Positions 16,186-29,258 are shown, numbered from the stretch's first letter. The stretch is DNA of 64,000 bases from Nisaea sediminum (GCF_014904705.1 NZ_JACZCQ010000001.1:664205-728204), one strand, 5' to 3'. Numbers and translations: made by a program. Notes: generated by a model from the letters alone, not told the origin.

Positions 16186-18855
16186 ATGACACGCGTCGAG
16201 AACGCCGCCGGACCTCAAGTGAAACGCCTTTCCGACTACGCCCCGCCGATCTTTCTGATCGACACGGTCGCGCTCGATTTCGATCTGCGCGACGGCGAAA
16301 CAAAGGTAAGCAGCACGCTCGTCGGGCGGCGGAACCCGGCCTCGAAGGATCCGTCCGACGTGCTCGAACTGGACGGTCAGGAGTTGCGGGTTCTGTCCAT
16401 CGTGCTCAACGGCGACGTTGTCTCGGAAGCGGATTACCGGATCGATGGCGACAAGCTCTATCTCTCGGGCGTTCCCGACAGCTTCTCGCTCGAAATCACC
16501 ACCGCGATCGAGCCGGAGAAGAACACCGCGCTCGAAGGGCTCTATATGTCGGAAGGCATGTACTGCACCCAATGTGAGGCCGAGGGGTTCCGGCGGATCA
16601 CCTATTTCCCGGACCGTCCCGACGTGATGGCGGTCTATACGACACGCCTCGAAGCGGATGCGGCGCGTTTTCCGGTTCTGCTTTCCAACGGCAATCTCGT
16701 CGAGGCCGGTTCGCTCGACGGCGGACGGCATTTCGCGGTCTGGAACGACCCGTTCCCGAAACCGTCCTACCTTTTCGCCGCTGTCGCGGGAGACCTCGCC
16801 TGCGTGAGCGACAGTTTCCGGACCATGTCCGGCCGCGATGTCGAGCTTCGGATCTATGTGGAGCACGGCAACGAACGTCTGACCGGCCATACGATGGACA
16901 GCCTGAAGCGCTCGATGAAGTGGGACGAGGAACGGTTCGGCCTCGAATACGATCTGGACCTCTTCATGATCGTCGCCGTCAGCCATTTCAACATGGGGGC
17001 GATGGAGAACAAGGGGCTGAACATCTTCAACAGCAAGTTCGTGCTGGCAGATCCCGAGACCGCGACGGATGCCGATTACGAGCGCCTTGAAGGCATCGTC
17101 GCGCATGAATATTTCCACAATTGGACCGGCAACCGGGTGACCTGCCGCGACTGGTTCCAGCTCAGCCTGAAGGAAGGCCTGACGGTCTTCCGCGACCAGG
17201 AATTCACGTCCGATACCCATTCCCGCGGCGTGAAGCGCGTCGCCGATGCGCGTCTGCTGCGTACCGTCCAGTTCCCCGAGGATGCGGGGCCGACCGCCCA
17301 TCCGGTCCGTCCCGAGAGCTATCTCGAGATCAACAACTTCTACACGGTGACGATCTACGAGAAGGGCGCCGAGGTCATTCGGATGATCCACGAACTGCTT
17401 GGGTCGGATGCCTTCCGCAAGGGCATGGATCTCTATTTCGAGCGTCATGACGGTGAGGCGGTCCGCTGCGAGGATTTCGTCGCCGCGATGGAAGATGCGA
17501 GCGGCGTGGATCTCGGCCAGTTCCGGCTGTGGTACAGCCAGTCCGGGACGCCCGAACTGGAGGTCGACCTGGAGCATGACGTTGCCACCAGGACCGCGCG
17601 CCTCAAGGTGCGCCAGATTCTGCCGCCGACGCCGGGCCAGCCGAACAAAAAACCGATGCTGATCCCGCTTTCGATGGCTCTGCTCGGGGGGGATGGAAGG
17701 GCGCTGCCGCTGGAACTGCGTGGCGACAATAGCGCTGCGGCGCCGGCTGCGCGCGTTCTCTCCGTCAGCGCCGAAGAGCAGGAGTTTGTCTTCGAGAATG
17801 TCGCCGAGCGGTCGGTCCCGTCTTTGCTGCGCGGGTTCTCCGCCCCTGTAAGGCTGCGCACGAGCCGCAATGCCGCCGAGGACTGCTTTCTTTTCCGTCA
17901 CGACGACGATCCGTTCGCGCGCTGGGATGCCGGGCAGAGCTACCTTACCCGGGCCATAATCGCTGCGGCGCAGAGCGGCGGCGGCGGCGAAGCGGTGCTC
18001 GACGACGATTTCCTCGATGCGGTCGGAGAAATTCTGAACGATCCCGCGATTGAGCCGGCTTTTGCCGCCGAACTCCTGACGCTGCCGGGCGAGACGGTCT
18101 TGGCCGACGCCATGCTTCCGGCGGATCCGGATGCCATTCACGCGGCGCGCGATGCGGCACGCCGGGAAATCGGGCTCCGTCACACGGCACTCTTCCGGAC
18201 GATCTACGACCGGCTCTCGGGTGCCTATGCCCCGGACGATATGTCGACCGAAGCCATGGGTAGGCGCGCCCTGAAGGCGGTTGCGCTCGGCTATCTCGTG
18301 GCAAGCGGAGAGAGTGCCGCGCGCACGCTCGCCGCAGAACAGGCCGCCGGGGCCACGACGATGACGGAGTCCATGGCCGCGCTGCAGGCCTTGAACAATG
18401 TCGAGTGCCCCGAGCGCGAGGCGGCGATGGCCGCCTTCCATGACCGTTGGACCGGCACGCCCCTCGTGCTCGACAAGTGGTTCACGCTCTCTGCGACGAG
18501 TGCGTTGCCGGGCACGCTCGAAATCGTGAAGGAGCTACTGGAGCATCCGAAGTTCGATTTGGGCACGCCGAACAGGGTGCGCGCCGTCATCGGCGCTTTC
18601 GCGACCGGCAACCCGGTGCATTTCCATGCGGCGGACGGCTCCGGCTATAGCTTCCTCGCGGACCAGATCGTCCGGCTCGACGCACTCAATCCGCAGATCG
18701 CGGCACGGCTCGTGGCGCCGCTGACCCGATGGAAACGCTATGACGAAGCGCGCCAGCGCATGATGCGGGAATGTCTCGCGCGCATCCGGCGCCATCCGGG
18801 CCTGTCGCCCGACGTCACCGAACTCGTAGCCAAAGGCCTTGGGGAAGAAGGGTAA
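16186..18855 (+). CDS. pepN: aminopeptidase N (M1 family)
   Basis: An 889-residue M1 metallopeptidase, the length of the proteobacterial PepN family. The exopeptidase motif GAMEN is at residues 271-275, the zinc site HEYFH at 307-311, and the third ligand Glu330 in SLKEG. It removes N-terminal residues from cytoplasmic peptides, completing degradation begun by ATP-dependent proteases. GGAG precedes the ATG. The stop at 18853-18855 is only four bases before the racemase-family gene, so the two are probably co-transcribed. Confidence 0.95.
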   Translation: MTRVENAAGPQVKRLSDYAPPIFLIDTVALDFDLRDGETKVSSTLVGRRNPASKDPSDVLELDGQELRVLSIVLNGDVVSEADYRIDGDKLYLSGVPDSFSLEITTAIEPEKNTALEGLYMSEGMYCTQCEAEGFRRITYFPDRPDVMAVYTTRLEADAARFPVLLSNGNLVEAGSLDGGRHFAVWNDPFPKPSYLFAAVAGDLACVSDSFRTMSGRDVELRIYVEHGNERLTGHTMDSLKRSMKWDEERFGLEYDLDLFMIVAVSHFNMGAMENKGLNIFNSKFVLADPETATDADYERLEGIVAHEYFHNWTGNRVTCRDWFQLSLKEGLTVFRDQEFTSDTHSRGVKRVADARLLRTVQFPEDAGPTAHPVRPESYLEINNFYTVTIYEKGAEVIRMIHELLGSDAFRKGMDLYFERHDGEAVRCEDFVAAMEDASGVDLGQFRLWYSQSGTPELEVDLEHDVATRTARLKVRQILPPTPGQPNKKPMLIPLSMALLGGDGRALPLELRGDNSAAAPAARVLSVSAEEQEFVFENVAERSVPSLLRGFSAPVRLRTSRNAAEDCFLFRHDDDPFARWDAGQSYLTRAIIAAAQSGGGGEAVLDDDFLDAVGEILNDPAIEPAFAAELLTLPGETVLADAMLPADPDAIHAARDAARREIGLRHTALFRTIYDRLSGAYAPDDMSTEAMGRRALKAVALGYLVASGESAARTLAAEQAAGATTMTESMAALQALNNVECPEREAAMAAFHDRWTGTPLVLDKWFTLSATSALPGTLEIVKELLEHPKFDLGTPNRVRAVIGAFATGNPVHFHAADGSGYSFLADQIVRLDALNPQIAARLVAPLTRWKRYDEARQRMMRECLARIRRHPGLSPDVTELVAKGLGEEG

Positions 18856-18859
18856 TTTC

Positions 18860-19522
18860 ATGAGCGATCCGATCGTCGTCATCAATCCGAACAGCACCGA
18901 AGCCGTCACCAAATCGATGAGCGACGCACTCGACGGGCTCCGTGTTCCGGGTGGCCCGGAGATCGAATGCCTGACCAATCCGGACGGCCCTCCAGGCGTC
19001 GAAAGCCAGGCGGATGCGGATCTGGCGGCTGTCCAGGTCCGCGAGATCGTCGCTCGCCGGGCGAACAGTGCCTCGGCCTTCGTCATTGCCTGTTATTCCG
19101 ATCCTGGGATCCATGCCGCACGGGAGGCGACGGACAAGCCGGTATTCGGGATTGCCGAGTCCGGGATGCTCCGGGCCATGAGCATCCGCGAGAAGTTCGG
19201 CGTGATCGCCATTCTCGATCGTTCGATCCCGAGGCACATGCGTTACATCCGGGCCCTTGGGTTTGAGTCCCGGTTGGCCGGTGAACGAGCGCTCGGCCTC
19301 GGCGTCGTCGAACTCTCGGACGAGGACAGGGCATATGCGCGCCTCGTCGAGACGGGGAGGGATCTCAGGGACAAGGACGGGGCCCAGGCCGTGGTGCTCG
19401 GATGCGCCGGAATGGCGCGTTACCGCCAGGCACTCGAAGAAGAGCTCTCGATACCAGTTATTGATCCGACTCAGGCAGCGGTTAGCAATGCGTTAACCAA
19501 TACGCTGATAAAATCCTCATGA
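18860..19522 (+). CDS. aspartate/glutamate (hydantoin) racemase family protein
   Basis: A 220-residue protein of the Asp/Glu/hydantoin racemase superfamily: VVINPNSTEAVTKSM at the N-terminus, then the two catalytic cysteines in FVIACYSDPGIHAARE and AVVLGCAGMA. Members epimerise amino acids, hydantoins or allantoin, or isomerise maleate, by a two-base Cys mechanism. The exact substrate is unclear; the NPNST start is most like hydantoin racemases (HyuE). ATG at 18860 lies just after the pepN stop, with a GAAGAAGGG ribosome site. Confidence 0.82.
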   Translation: MSDPIVVINPNSTEAVTKSMSDALDGLRVPGGPEIECLTNPDGPPGVESQADADLAAVQVREIVARRANSASAFVIACYSDPGIHAAREATDKPVFGIAESGMLRAMSIREKFGVIAILDRSIPRHMRYIRALGFESRLAGERALGLGVVELSDEDRAYARLVETGRDLRDKDGAQAVVLGCAGMARYRQALEEELSIPVIDPTQAAVSNALTNTLIKSS

Positions 19523-19648
19523 AATCAATACAATTCGATTTAAATGAGAGCGCTATTGTAATCTTTAGTGCTTGATAAATTGGGAAAATGAACGCTCAAT
19601 AACCCTCTGGTATAGATTTACTTGGGGCCATGCTGGAACTTTAACTCG

Positions 19649-20887
19649 ATGGATGAAGCAGCACTTAAAGAAATAATCGTCCTCCATCGGGGCTACCTTG
19701 ATGGTGTGCCAGGTTGCAAGCGTGCGGATTTACGAAACGCAAGTCTGAAAGGACTGCGCTCGCCTAACGCCAAGTTACATAACGCGCTGCTCTCCGGGGT
19801 CGACATGACGGGTGCCGCCTTCGTGCGCGGCGATTTTTCCGGTGCGGATCTGTTCGGCGCCGTGATGCGCCGGGCCAATCTCGCGGGCTCGAATTTTTTC
19901 CGCGCCGATCTCCGCGGCGCCAAGTTTACGGGGGCCCGTCTTGGCGGTTCCGACTTCCGAGAAGCCGATATGCGCCCGGGCGACATCCGCGATGCCGGAA
20001 TGAAACGGACGCAAAGCGTCGACATGTCCGACGCGGTACTCGACAAGTCGAACTTCTCGCGGTCGAACCTGACCGAAGCCAACATGGAAGGCGCGTCGCT
20101 CCGGAACAGCAACATGTCCGAGGCGGAACTCGTCGCGGTCAACTTCTCCGGCGCGGATCTCGAAGGTGCCAATCTTGAACTGGCGCGCATGAAGAATGCG
20201 GTCATGGCTGGCACCAACCTGAAGGGGGCCAGTCTCAGGGGCGCGGACCTCGAAGGCGCTGTGTTGCGCAATGTCGATGTTTCAGTTTGCGACATGAAAG
20301 GTGCCCGGCTCGACAATTGTCGTGTGTTCCTCGGGATCCGTGATCTGGAAGACGGCCTCAAGATCAAAGTTCAGAAACACATGAAGTGGCTGGCGACCGA
20401 CGGCAAGGAAGGCGAGCAGGCTGATTTCTCGGGTGCCAACATGGTCGGGCTCGATTTCCGCAACGCGGATCTGAGCGTCGCCAAATTCACCGGAGCAAAT
20501 CTCGAGAAATGCAATTTCGGCAGCTCGTTTCTCACCATGGCGGACTTCACGGGTGCCAATCTGAAGAACACCAACTTCATGAATGCCGACATGCGCGGCG
20601 CCATCCTGATGAACGCCGACTTGTCGATGGCAAACATCGCGAGTGCCGATCTCGGATATGTGAACGTGCTCAGTACCCGCGGCGATCGGCGCGTCGTGCG
20701 CTTCCCGGCGACTCTCAATGGCGCGATTTTCGAGAAGACGATCTGTTCGAATACCAATTTCGACGGCGCGCGCCTGGACGGGGTATCGTTCGAGAGCTCT
20801 ATTACGGATGGCGCCGTATTCGCTGCCGGCGATAGCGACTCCGACGAGGACGCGTTGGCTCTGGACGCAGTTCCGCAGCGAACCTGA
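19649..20887 (+). CDS. pentapeptide repeat-containing protein
   Basis: A 412-residue protein built of A(D/N)LxX-type pentapeptides, expected to fold as right-handed quadrilateral beta-helices. Two repeat blocks (about 30-225 and 260-400) are separated by a non-repeat linker of about 30 residues containing RDLEDGLKIKVQKHMKW. The N-terminal 30 residues and an acidic C-terminal tail are outside the helix. There is no signal peptide or membrane segment. Function is unknown; some members mimic DNA and protect gyrase, others are scaffolds. ATG at 19649 is preferred over TTG at 19622. The gene is preceded by a 126-nt AT-rich stretch. Confidence 0.85.
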   Translation: MDEAALKEIIVLHRGYLDGVPGCKRADLRNASLKGLRSPNAKLHNALLSGVDMTGAAFVRGDFSGADLFGAVMRRANLAGSNFFRADLRGAKFTGARLGGSDFREADMRPGDIRDAGMKRTQSVDMSDAVLDKSNFSRSNLTEANMEGASLRNSNMSEAELVAVNFSGADLEGANLELARMKNAVMAGTNLKGASLRGADLEGAVLRNVDVSVCDMKGARLDNCRVFLGIRDLEDGLKIKVQKHMKWLATDGKEGEQADFSGANMVGLDFRNADLSVAKFTGANLEKCNFGSSFLTMADFTGANLKNTNFMNADMRGAILMNADLSMANIASADLGYVNVLSTRGDRRVVRFPATLNGAIFEKTICSNTNFDGARLDGVSFESSITDGAVFAAGDSDSDEDALALDAVPQRT

Positions 20888-20895
20888 AGACGGCT

Positions 20896-21138
20896 CTAGC
20901 TGAACGCCTTGAAGGTGATGATCGTGAAGGTGTCTTTCACGCCCTTGATCTTCTGAATTTTCTCGGTGACGAACCGGCCGATGTCCGTGTCGTCCTGCAG
21001 GTAGCATTTCATCATCAGATCATACTGGCCCGACGTCGAATGGACTTCGGAGATTTCCTCGAAATCCATGATCGCGGAATCTGCCACGTTGTAGGCCTCG
21101 CCCAATTCACACTTAACCTGAACGAAGATCGTCTGCAT
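20896..21138 (-). CDS. stand-alone Lrp/AsnC ligand-binding (RAM) domain protein
   Basis: An 80-residue protein equal to the C-terminal effector domain of Lrp/AsnC regulators, without the helix-turn-helix: MQTIFVQVKCELGEAY, HSTSGQYDLMMKCY and GVKDTFTIITFKAF. Such domains oligomerise and bind amino acids, and may modulate full-length Lrp proteins. It ends eight bases from the convergent pentapeptide-repeat gene and lies downstream of the helicase gene on the same strand, 90 nt away. Confidence 0.88.
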   Translation of the reverse strand: MQTIFVQVKCELGEAYNVADSAIMDFEEISEVHSTSGQYDLMMKCYLQDDTDIGRFVTEKIQKIKGVKDTFTIITFKAFS

Positions 21139-21228
21139 CGGAGGCCCGGAGCTGAGAACGGATAGGCCCTGATCGTTTCCGAAAAGAGCGGAGAAATCAA
21201 GCGGCGTGCAATATTGAGCGCCGCCGTG

Positions 21229-22644
<1,416 letters not shown>

Positions 22645-22877
22645 GGTACCGCCTATTTTATCGCGTTGTCTGAAGAGGCACTGTTCATTGTATCCGTGCC
22701 TGGCGCGAAGATGACGCGGATATTAGGTGCAAGGCGCGCGCTGTCAACAAAGAGATGGCCGAAAACGCGCATTGCAGCCATGTTTTCGCTGCCACTGTAG
22801 TATCAAAACAATGTCCCGGTAATATTTGTGAAACTATTTCGGGACTTCGTTTTCCGAAAAAGTAGAGCGCCGCAGCC

Positions 22878-24986
<2,109 letters not shown>

Positions 24987-24988
24987 TC

Positions 24989-25384
24989 ATGGCGCAAGAC
25001 GAGAGACAGCCGGTCGGGACTCTGCAGGTCCGTACCATCGCCATGCCCGCGGACACGAACCCGAGCGGCGATATCTTCGGCGGCTGGGTGCTCAGCCAGA
25101 TGGATATAGCCGGGGGTACGGCCGCGGCGCAACGTGCAAAGGGACGGGTCGCCACGGTCGGCGTCGAGGCGATGACCTTCCACAAGCCGGTGAAAGTTGG
25201 CGACATCCTTTGCTGCTACGCCAGTTTCGAAAAGCAGGGGACGACCTCGCTGACCTACAAGATCGAGGCCTGGGCGATCCGCTCCGGGGAATATCATCTC
25301 GATGAAGTTCTCGTGACCGAGGGACATTTCACCTTCGTCGCCCTTGACGCGAATGGCCGGAAGCGGAAGCTGGAAAGCGCCTGA
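24989..25384 (+). CDS. acyl-CoA thioesterase, YciA-like hotdog fold
   Basis: A 131-residue single-hotdog thioesterase with the catalytic region TNPSGDIFGGWVLSQMD (Asn and Asp around residue 25 and 40) and VGDILCCYASFEKQGTTS. YciA-type enzymes hydrolyse a broad range of acyl-CoAs in the cytoplasm. ATG at 24989 is chosen: AGGAG at 24979-24983 lies five bases upstream, and the longer frame from 24914 adds only non-homologous residues. Confidence 0.9.
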   Translation: MAQDERQPVGTLQVRTIAMPADTNPSGDIFGGWVLSQMDIAGGTAAAQRAKGRVATVGVEAMTFHKPVKVGDILCCYASFEKQGTTSLTYKIEAWAIRSGEYHLDEVLVTEGHFTFVALDANGRKRKLESA

Positions 25385-25438
25385 GGCCGGTTGCATCCGG
25401 CCTTTCAAAGGCGTACTTTGTGCGCACATGAGGGCGAG

Positions 25439-25840
25439 ATGATCGCTGAGTTTACGTTGCGTCGGTGCGGTCCGTTCCGGATTGCCGCCTTAGTCCTGTT
25501 GCTGTTTCTGCTCCCTGGAGCGGGTGTCGTTCGCGCCGGCGAGGCGGATGTCGAAGATGTCCGTGTCGAGCGTGCCTCGGGCGGGACCTACACGTTCCAT
25601 GTGACCGTGCGTCACGCCGATACCGGATGGGACCACTATGCCAATGCCTGGACGGTGCATGCACCGGACGGGACTTTGCTCGGCGAGCGGGTGCTTTATC
25701 ACCCGCATGTCGACGAACAACCGTTCACACGGTCGCTCTCCGGCGTTTCCATTCCATCCGGAGTGACCCGGGTGTTGGTCAAGGCACGTGACAGTCAGCA
25801 TGGCGAGGGCGGCCGGGATTTCGAAGTCGATCTTCCGTAA
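25439..25840 (+). CDS. uncharacterised exported protein
   Basis: A 133-residue protein with a signal peptide (LRRCGPFRIAALVLLLFLLP, cleavage probably after VRA). The mature part is about 100 residues, rich in beta-strands, with DTGWDHYANAWTV and GERVLYHPHVDEQPFTRSL, then SQHGEG. The wording of these motifs, especially His-Pro-His and the closely spaced His and Glu, would suit metal binding, but no function is known to me. It follows the thioesterase gene by 54 nt and precedes the ParA-like gene by 54 nt. ATG at 25439 has GAGGGCGAG next to it. Confidence 0.7.
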   Translation: MIAEFTLRRCGPFRIAALVLLLFLLPGAGVVRAGEADVEDVRVERASGGTYTFHVTVRHADTGWDHYANAWTVHAPDGTLLGERVLYHPHVDEQPFTRSLSGVSIPSGVTRVLVKARDSQHGEGGRDFEVDLP

Positions 25841-25894
25841 TCTCTGCCGAAGCAGGTTCCCGGCTCTGCGCCGGGACGAAAGTACGGAGGAACG

Positions 25895-26530
25895 ATGTTC
25901 ACCATTGCCGTCGCGAATACCAAGGGCGGAGCCGGAAAGACGACGCTCGCGACGACCTTGGCCGCGCACTATGCCGCACGCGGCCTGGACACCGCGCTTG
26001 GAGATCTCGATACACAGCAGAGTTCGCTCTCCTGGCTGCGGCGCCGGCCGGCGGACTTGCCGAAGATCCGCGGAGTCGATCTCGAGGCGGAGGGTGCCAA
26101 GCCGCGTAAGAAAACCGAGATTCTTGTGGTGGACTGCGTCGCGGCCATGAGTAGGGACGTAGTGAAGGACGTCGTGAAACAGGCCGACGTGATCGTGATC
26201 CCTGTTCTTCCCTCCGCTTTCGACGAGGATGGCACCCGGCATTTCATGGATCAGCTCGCAGGCCTCAAACCGATCCGGAAGAACAAGCGCGCCGTGGCCT
26301 TTGTCGGGAACCGCGTCCGGCTGCGGACGAAGGCTGCGGATCGCCTCGAGGCGTTCCTTGAGGACCTTGGATTTCCGAAAGTCGCGACCTTGCGGGACAC
26401 GCAACTCTTTGCCCAGGCGGCGGCGGAAGGAAAATCGATCATGGAACTGCCCAGCCGCCGGGCCTACGAGCATGTCATGGACCTGCAGCCATTGATCGAC
26501 TTCATTGAGGAAACACGTCTCGGCGGCTGA
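25895..26530 (+). CDS. ParA-like P-loop ATPase
   Basis: A 211-residue deviant-Walker ATPase: NTKGGAGKTTLATTLAAHYA (KGGxGKT) at residues 9-20, LGDLDTQQSSLSWL, and VVDCVAAMSRD as Walker B. It is shorter than chromosome-partition ParA (about 260 residues), and no ParB gene or parS-like repeat is adjacent, so it probably belongs to the orphan MinD/ParA group that positions other cargo. GGAGGAACG precedes the ATG. Confidence 0.82.
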   Translation: MFTIAVANTKGGAGKTTLATTLAAHYAARGLDTALGDLDTQQSSLSWLRRRPADLPKIRGVDLEAEGAKPRKKTEILVVDCVAAMSRDVVKDVVKQADVIVIPVLPSAFDEDGTRHFMDQLAGLKPIRKNKRAVAFVGNRVRLRTKAADRLEAFLEDLGFPKVATLRDTQLFAQAAAEGKSIMELPSRRAYEHVMDLQPLIDFIEETRLGG

Positions 26531-26638
26531 ACCGGACGCTGAACATTTTTGCACGTGTCCGCATCCGCGTTGTTCGTTGCCCGGTCTCTTGGGAATGCGG
26601 ATTATCCGCCGGATTTCAGGAGTGACCGGGACGGGAAC

Positions 26639-27511
26639 ATGAACACCGGATCTGCACTGAAGACGGCGTTTCTTGTCGTCGTCTCCTGCGCCTTCTTCGC
26701 CGCGGCCAATGCCTGCGCGAAGGGCGTCCAGTTGCTGGAAGGCGGACCCGCCCTGCATCCGGTCCAGATTGCCTTCTCGCGCTTCCTGTTCGGGTTTCTC
26801 ACCCTGTTGCCCTTCGTTTTCGGACGAGGCAGAAGTGTGTTCCGAACGCGTATTCCGGTGAAGCACGGCATACGGGTTGCGTTCGGTGCTGCCGGCGTCG
26901 CCGCGTCGTTCGCCGCTGTCGGCATGATGCCGCTTGCCGATGCCCTCGCCATCGCCTGGACGAGCCCGATCTTTGCGATGGGATTCGCTATTCTGGTGCT
27001 GAAAGAGAAACTCGTCCCGCTGCGCTGGCTGGGTGCGGCCGTCGGGCTCGCGGGCGTTGTCGTGATGACCCGGCCGGGGGCAGGCGTGCTTCAGCCGGGC
27101 GCCCTGATCGCACTTCTGTCCGCCGTTCTCGTCGGCGCAGAAGTGGTGACGATCCGCATCCTGGCGCAGACGGATCGACCGCTAACCATCCTGGCGATCA
27201 ACAATCTGGCAGGCCTGATTATTTCGGGGCTGGCGGCTCTGCCATTTCTCCAGATACCGACATCGGAGCAAATGCCGTACCTCGTCGGAGTCGGCTCCAT
27301 CATGGTCTGCGGCCAGCTGCTTTTTCTGAAGGCGGCCGCGGTCGGCGAGGCGAATTTCATCGCGCCGTTCTATTACAGCACGCTGCTCTATGCCGCGCTG
27401 TTCGGCTTGCTTTTCTTCGGCGAGGTGCCGGGGCTGCATCTCCTGACAGGCGGCGGAATGATCGTCGCGAGCGGTCTCGCGATCGCGCTTGTTCGTCCCC
27501 GGTCACCCTGA
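26639..27511 (+). CDS. EamA/DMT-family transporter
   Basis: A 290-residue inner-membrane protein with about ten hydrophobic helices in two EamA repeats (first ending near LADALAIAWTSPIF, second near EVPGLHLLTGGGMIVASG). DMT transporters usually export amino acids or other metabolites; the substrate is unknown. ATG at 26639 gives a normal membrane-protein start with GGGACGGGAAC before it; the upstream extension is not hydrophobic. The gene ends at a bidirectional terminator shared with glnA. Confidence 0.85.
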   Translation: MNTGSALKTAFLVVVSCAFFAAANACAKGVQLLEGGPALHPVQIAFSRFLFGFLTLLPFVFGRGRSVFRTRIPVKHGIRVAFGAAGVAASFAAVGMMPLADALAIAWTSPIFAMGFAILVLKEKLVPLRWLGAAVGLAGVVVMTRPGAGVLQPGALIALLSAVLVGAEVVTIRILAQTDRPLTILAINNLAGLIISGLAALPFLQIPTSEQMPYLVGVGSIMVCGQLLFLKAAAVGEANFIAPFYYSTLLYAALFGLLFFGEVPGLHLLTGGGMIVASGLAIALVRPRSP

Positions 27512-27525
27512 CCCCAAAAAAAGAA

Positions 27526-27552
27526 CGGGCCGCGCGAGGCGGCCCGAGTTTT
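27526..27552. terminator. bidirectional intrinsic terminator between EamA gene and glnA
   Basis: CGGGCCGC at 27526-27533 pairs with GCGGCCCG at 27539-27546 around a five-base loop. On the plus strand GAGTTTT follows; on the minus strand TTCTTTTTTT follows. It can therefore end both the EamA-gene transcript and the glnB-glnA transcript. Confidence 0.85.
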
Positions 27553-27644
27553 GGGAGGAAGCCGCCCGCCGGCCATAAGCGCACCGGCGGGAGGACTTGC
27601 AGTCACCTGAGACGATGGGGCCGGCGAACCGGCCCCGGGCCGTC

Positions 27645-29054
27645 TTAGGAGGAATAGTACATCTGGAACTCGATCGGATGCGGGGTCTGTTCGAACTTGA
27701 TGACTTCTTCCATCTTCAGCTCGATATAGGCATCGATCTGGTCGTCGGTGAAGACATCGCCCTGGGTCAGGAACGAACGGTCCGCATCGAGGCATTCCAG
27801 AGCCTCGCGGAGGCTGCCGGCGACCGTCGGAACTTCGGCGAGTTCCTCCGGCGGCAGGTCATAGAGGTCCTTGTCCATCGGGTCGCCCGGATGGATCTTG
27901 TTCTGGATACCGTCGAGACCGGCCATCAGCATGGCGGAGAAGATCAGGTACGGGTTGCCGGCGGCATCCGGGAACCGGACCTCGACGCGCTTGCCCTTCG
28001 GGCTGTTCACGAACGGGATACGGCAGGAGGCCGAACGGTTACGCGAGGAGTAGGCCAGCAGCACCGGCGCCTCGAAGCCCGGGACCAGACGCTTGTAGCT
28101 GTTGGTCGTGGAGTTCGCGAACGCGTTGATGGCCTTGGCGTGCTTGATGATGCCGCCGATATAGTAGAGGCACATCTCGGAGAGATCGGCATAGCCGTTA
28201 CCCGCGAAGAGCGGCTTGCCGTCCTTCCAGATCGACTGGTGCACGTGCATGCCCGAGCCGTTGTCGCCGGCGATCGGCTTCGGCATGAAGGTCGCGGTCT
28301 TGCCATAGGCGTGCGCGACATTGTGCACGACGTACTTGTAGAGCTGCAGGGCGTCGGCGGTTTCCAGCAGGGTGCCGAACTTCATGCCGAGCTCGTGCTG
28401 GCCCGGGGCGACTTCGTGGTGGTGCTTTTCGATCGGCACGCCCATTTCGCCCATGACCGCCAGCATTTCGCTGCGCAGGTCCTGTTCGCTGTCAACCGGC
28501 GGGACCGGGAAGTAGCCGCCCTTGACGCCCGGACGGTGACCCATGTTGCCCTCTTCGTAGGCGCGGGCGGAGTTGGCCGGGAGTTCCGGGTGATCGAGTT
28601 CGTAGTACCCGACGTTGCTGCTGGTTTTGATCTTCACGTCCTCGAACACGAAGAACTCGGCTTCCGGGCCGAAGAAGGCGGTGTCGCCGATGCCGAGGCT
28701 GTTCAGGTAGTTGATCGCGGCCTTGGCGGTCGAACGCGGGTCGCGCTCGTAGGGCTGGCCGGTGATCGGATCCAGGATGTCGCAGAACAGCATCAGGGTC
28801 GGCTGCGCGAAGAACGGATCGACGCGAGCGGTCGAGAGGTCCGGCTTCAGGCCCATGTCGGACTCGTTGATCGCCTTCCAGCCGGCGATGGAGGAGCCGT
28901 CGAACATGAAGCCTTCGGTGAGGCTTTCCTCGTCGATCGTCTCAATGGCCTGGGTCACGTGCTGCATCTTGCCGCGCGGATCTGTGAAGCGCAGGTCAAC
29001 GAACTTGCAATCATGTTCCTTGATCATGCTCATAACGGCATTCACATCAGACAT
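27645..29054 (-). CDS. glnA: glutamine synthetase type I
   Basis: A 469-residue GSI, the family's usual length. It shows [11 protein letters not shown], the ATP/metal region [27 protein letters not shown] and NRSASCRIP. The regulatory adenylylation Tyr is Tyr398 in [11 protein letters not shown], so activity is probably controlled by GlnE in response to PII. The enzyme makes glutamine from glutamate, ammonia and ATP. It follows glnB by 204 nt on the same strand, the classical alphaproteobacterial glnBA order, and ends before a shared terminator. Confidence 0.97.
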   Translation of the reverse strand: MSDVNAVMSMIKEHDCKFVDLRFTDPRGKMQHVTQAIETIDEESLTEGFMFDGSSIAGWKAINESDMGLKPDLSTARVDPFFAQPTLMLFCDILDPITGQPYERDPRSTAKAAINYLNSLGIGDTAFFGPEAEFFVFEDVKIKTSSNVGYYELDHPELPANSARAYEEGNMGHRPGVKGGYFPVPPVDSEQDLRSEMLAVMGEMGVPIEKHHHEVAPGQHELGMKFGTLLETADALQLYKYVVHNVAHAYGKTATFMPKPIAGDNGSGMHVHQSIWKDGKPLFAGNGYADLSEMCLYYIGGIIKHAKAINAFANSTTNSYKRLVPGFEAPVLLAYSSRNRSASCRIPFVNSPKGKRVEVRFPDAAGNPYLIFSAMLMAGLDGIQNKIHPGDPMDKDLYDLPPEELAEVPTVAGSLREALECLDADRSFLTQGDVFTDDQIDAYIELKMEEVIKFEQTPHPIEFQMYYSS

Positions 29055-29193
29055 AGTCTTCCTTCCTGACTACTTAAACGGGCCGTTGCCTTGTCGGCGC
29101 TTGGACAACCTGTGCCTGGTTGACCGAATGCCGCCGGCATCGCTTCCCTGTTTCGGCGGTGCCCTCTCCCCGGGCGGTCCAGCCATTTGTTTA

Positions 29194-29214
29194 CCCGCCT
29201 GACGTCAGAGCGGG
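29194..29214. repeat. palindromic element in the glnB-glnA intergenic region
   Basis: CCCGC and GCGGG flank a perfect ten-base palindrome CTGACGTCAG (29199-29208). The whole can fold as a hairpin in the glnB-glnA message or serve as a dyad for a regulator. There is no T-run in the direction of transcription, so termination is not indicated. Confidence 0.4.
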
Positions 29215-29258
29215 CGTTTCGTTCCTCCGGTAAAGGCGGAACGGGTTCATAGCCCTAA

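Noticed and set aside
16102..18441. Long open minus-strand frame opposite pepN
   Set aside because: It is a shadow of a GC-rich, strongly biased gene: the plus-strand pepN has all M1 motifs, and the antisense product is Arg/Gly/His-rich without any domain.
19482..19497. CtrA-box-like TTAG-N7-TTAACC
   Set aside because: It lies inside the 3' end of the racemase-family coding sequence, one half-site is imperfect, and it is 150 nt from the next start.
22837..22859. TTTCGG/CCGAAA inverted repeat downstream of parE as a terminator
   Set aside because: The stem is only six base pairs with an 11-nt loop and no adequate T-run on the minus strand.
25895..26530. ParA-like gene as part of a chromosome or plasmid partition locus
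   Set aside because: No parB, parS-like repeats, gidAB or replication genes are adjacent, and the protein is shorter than partition ParA.
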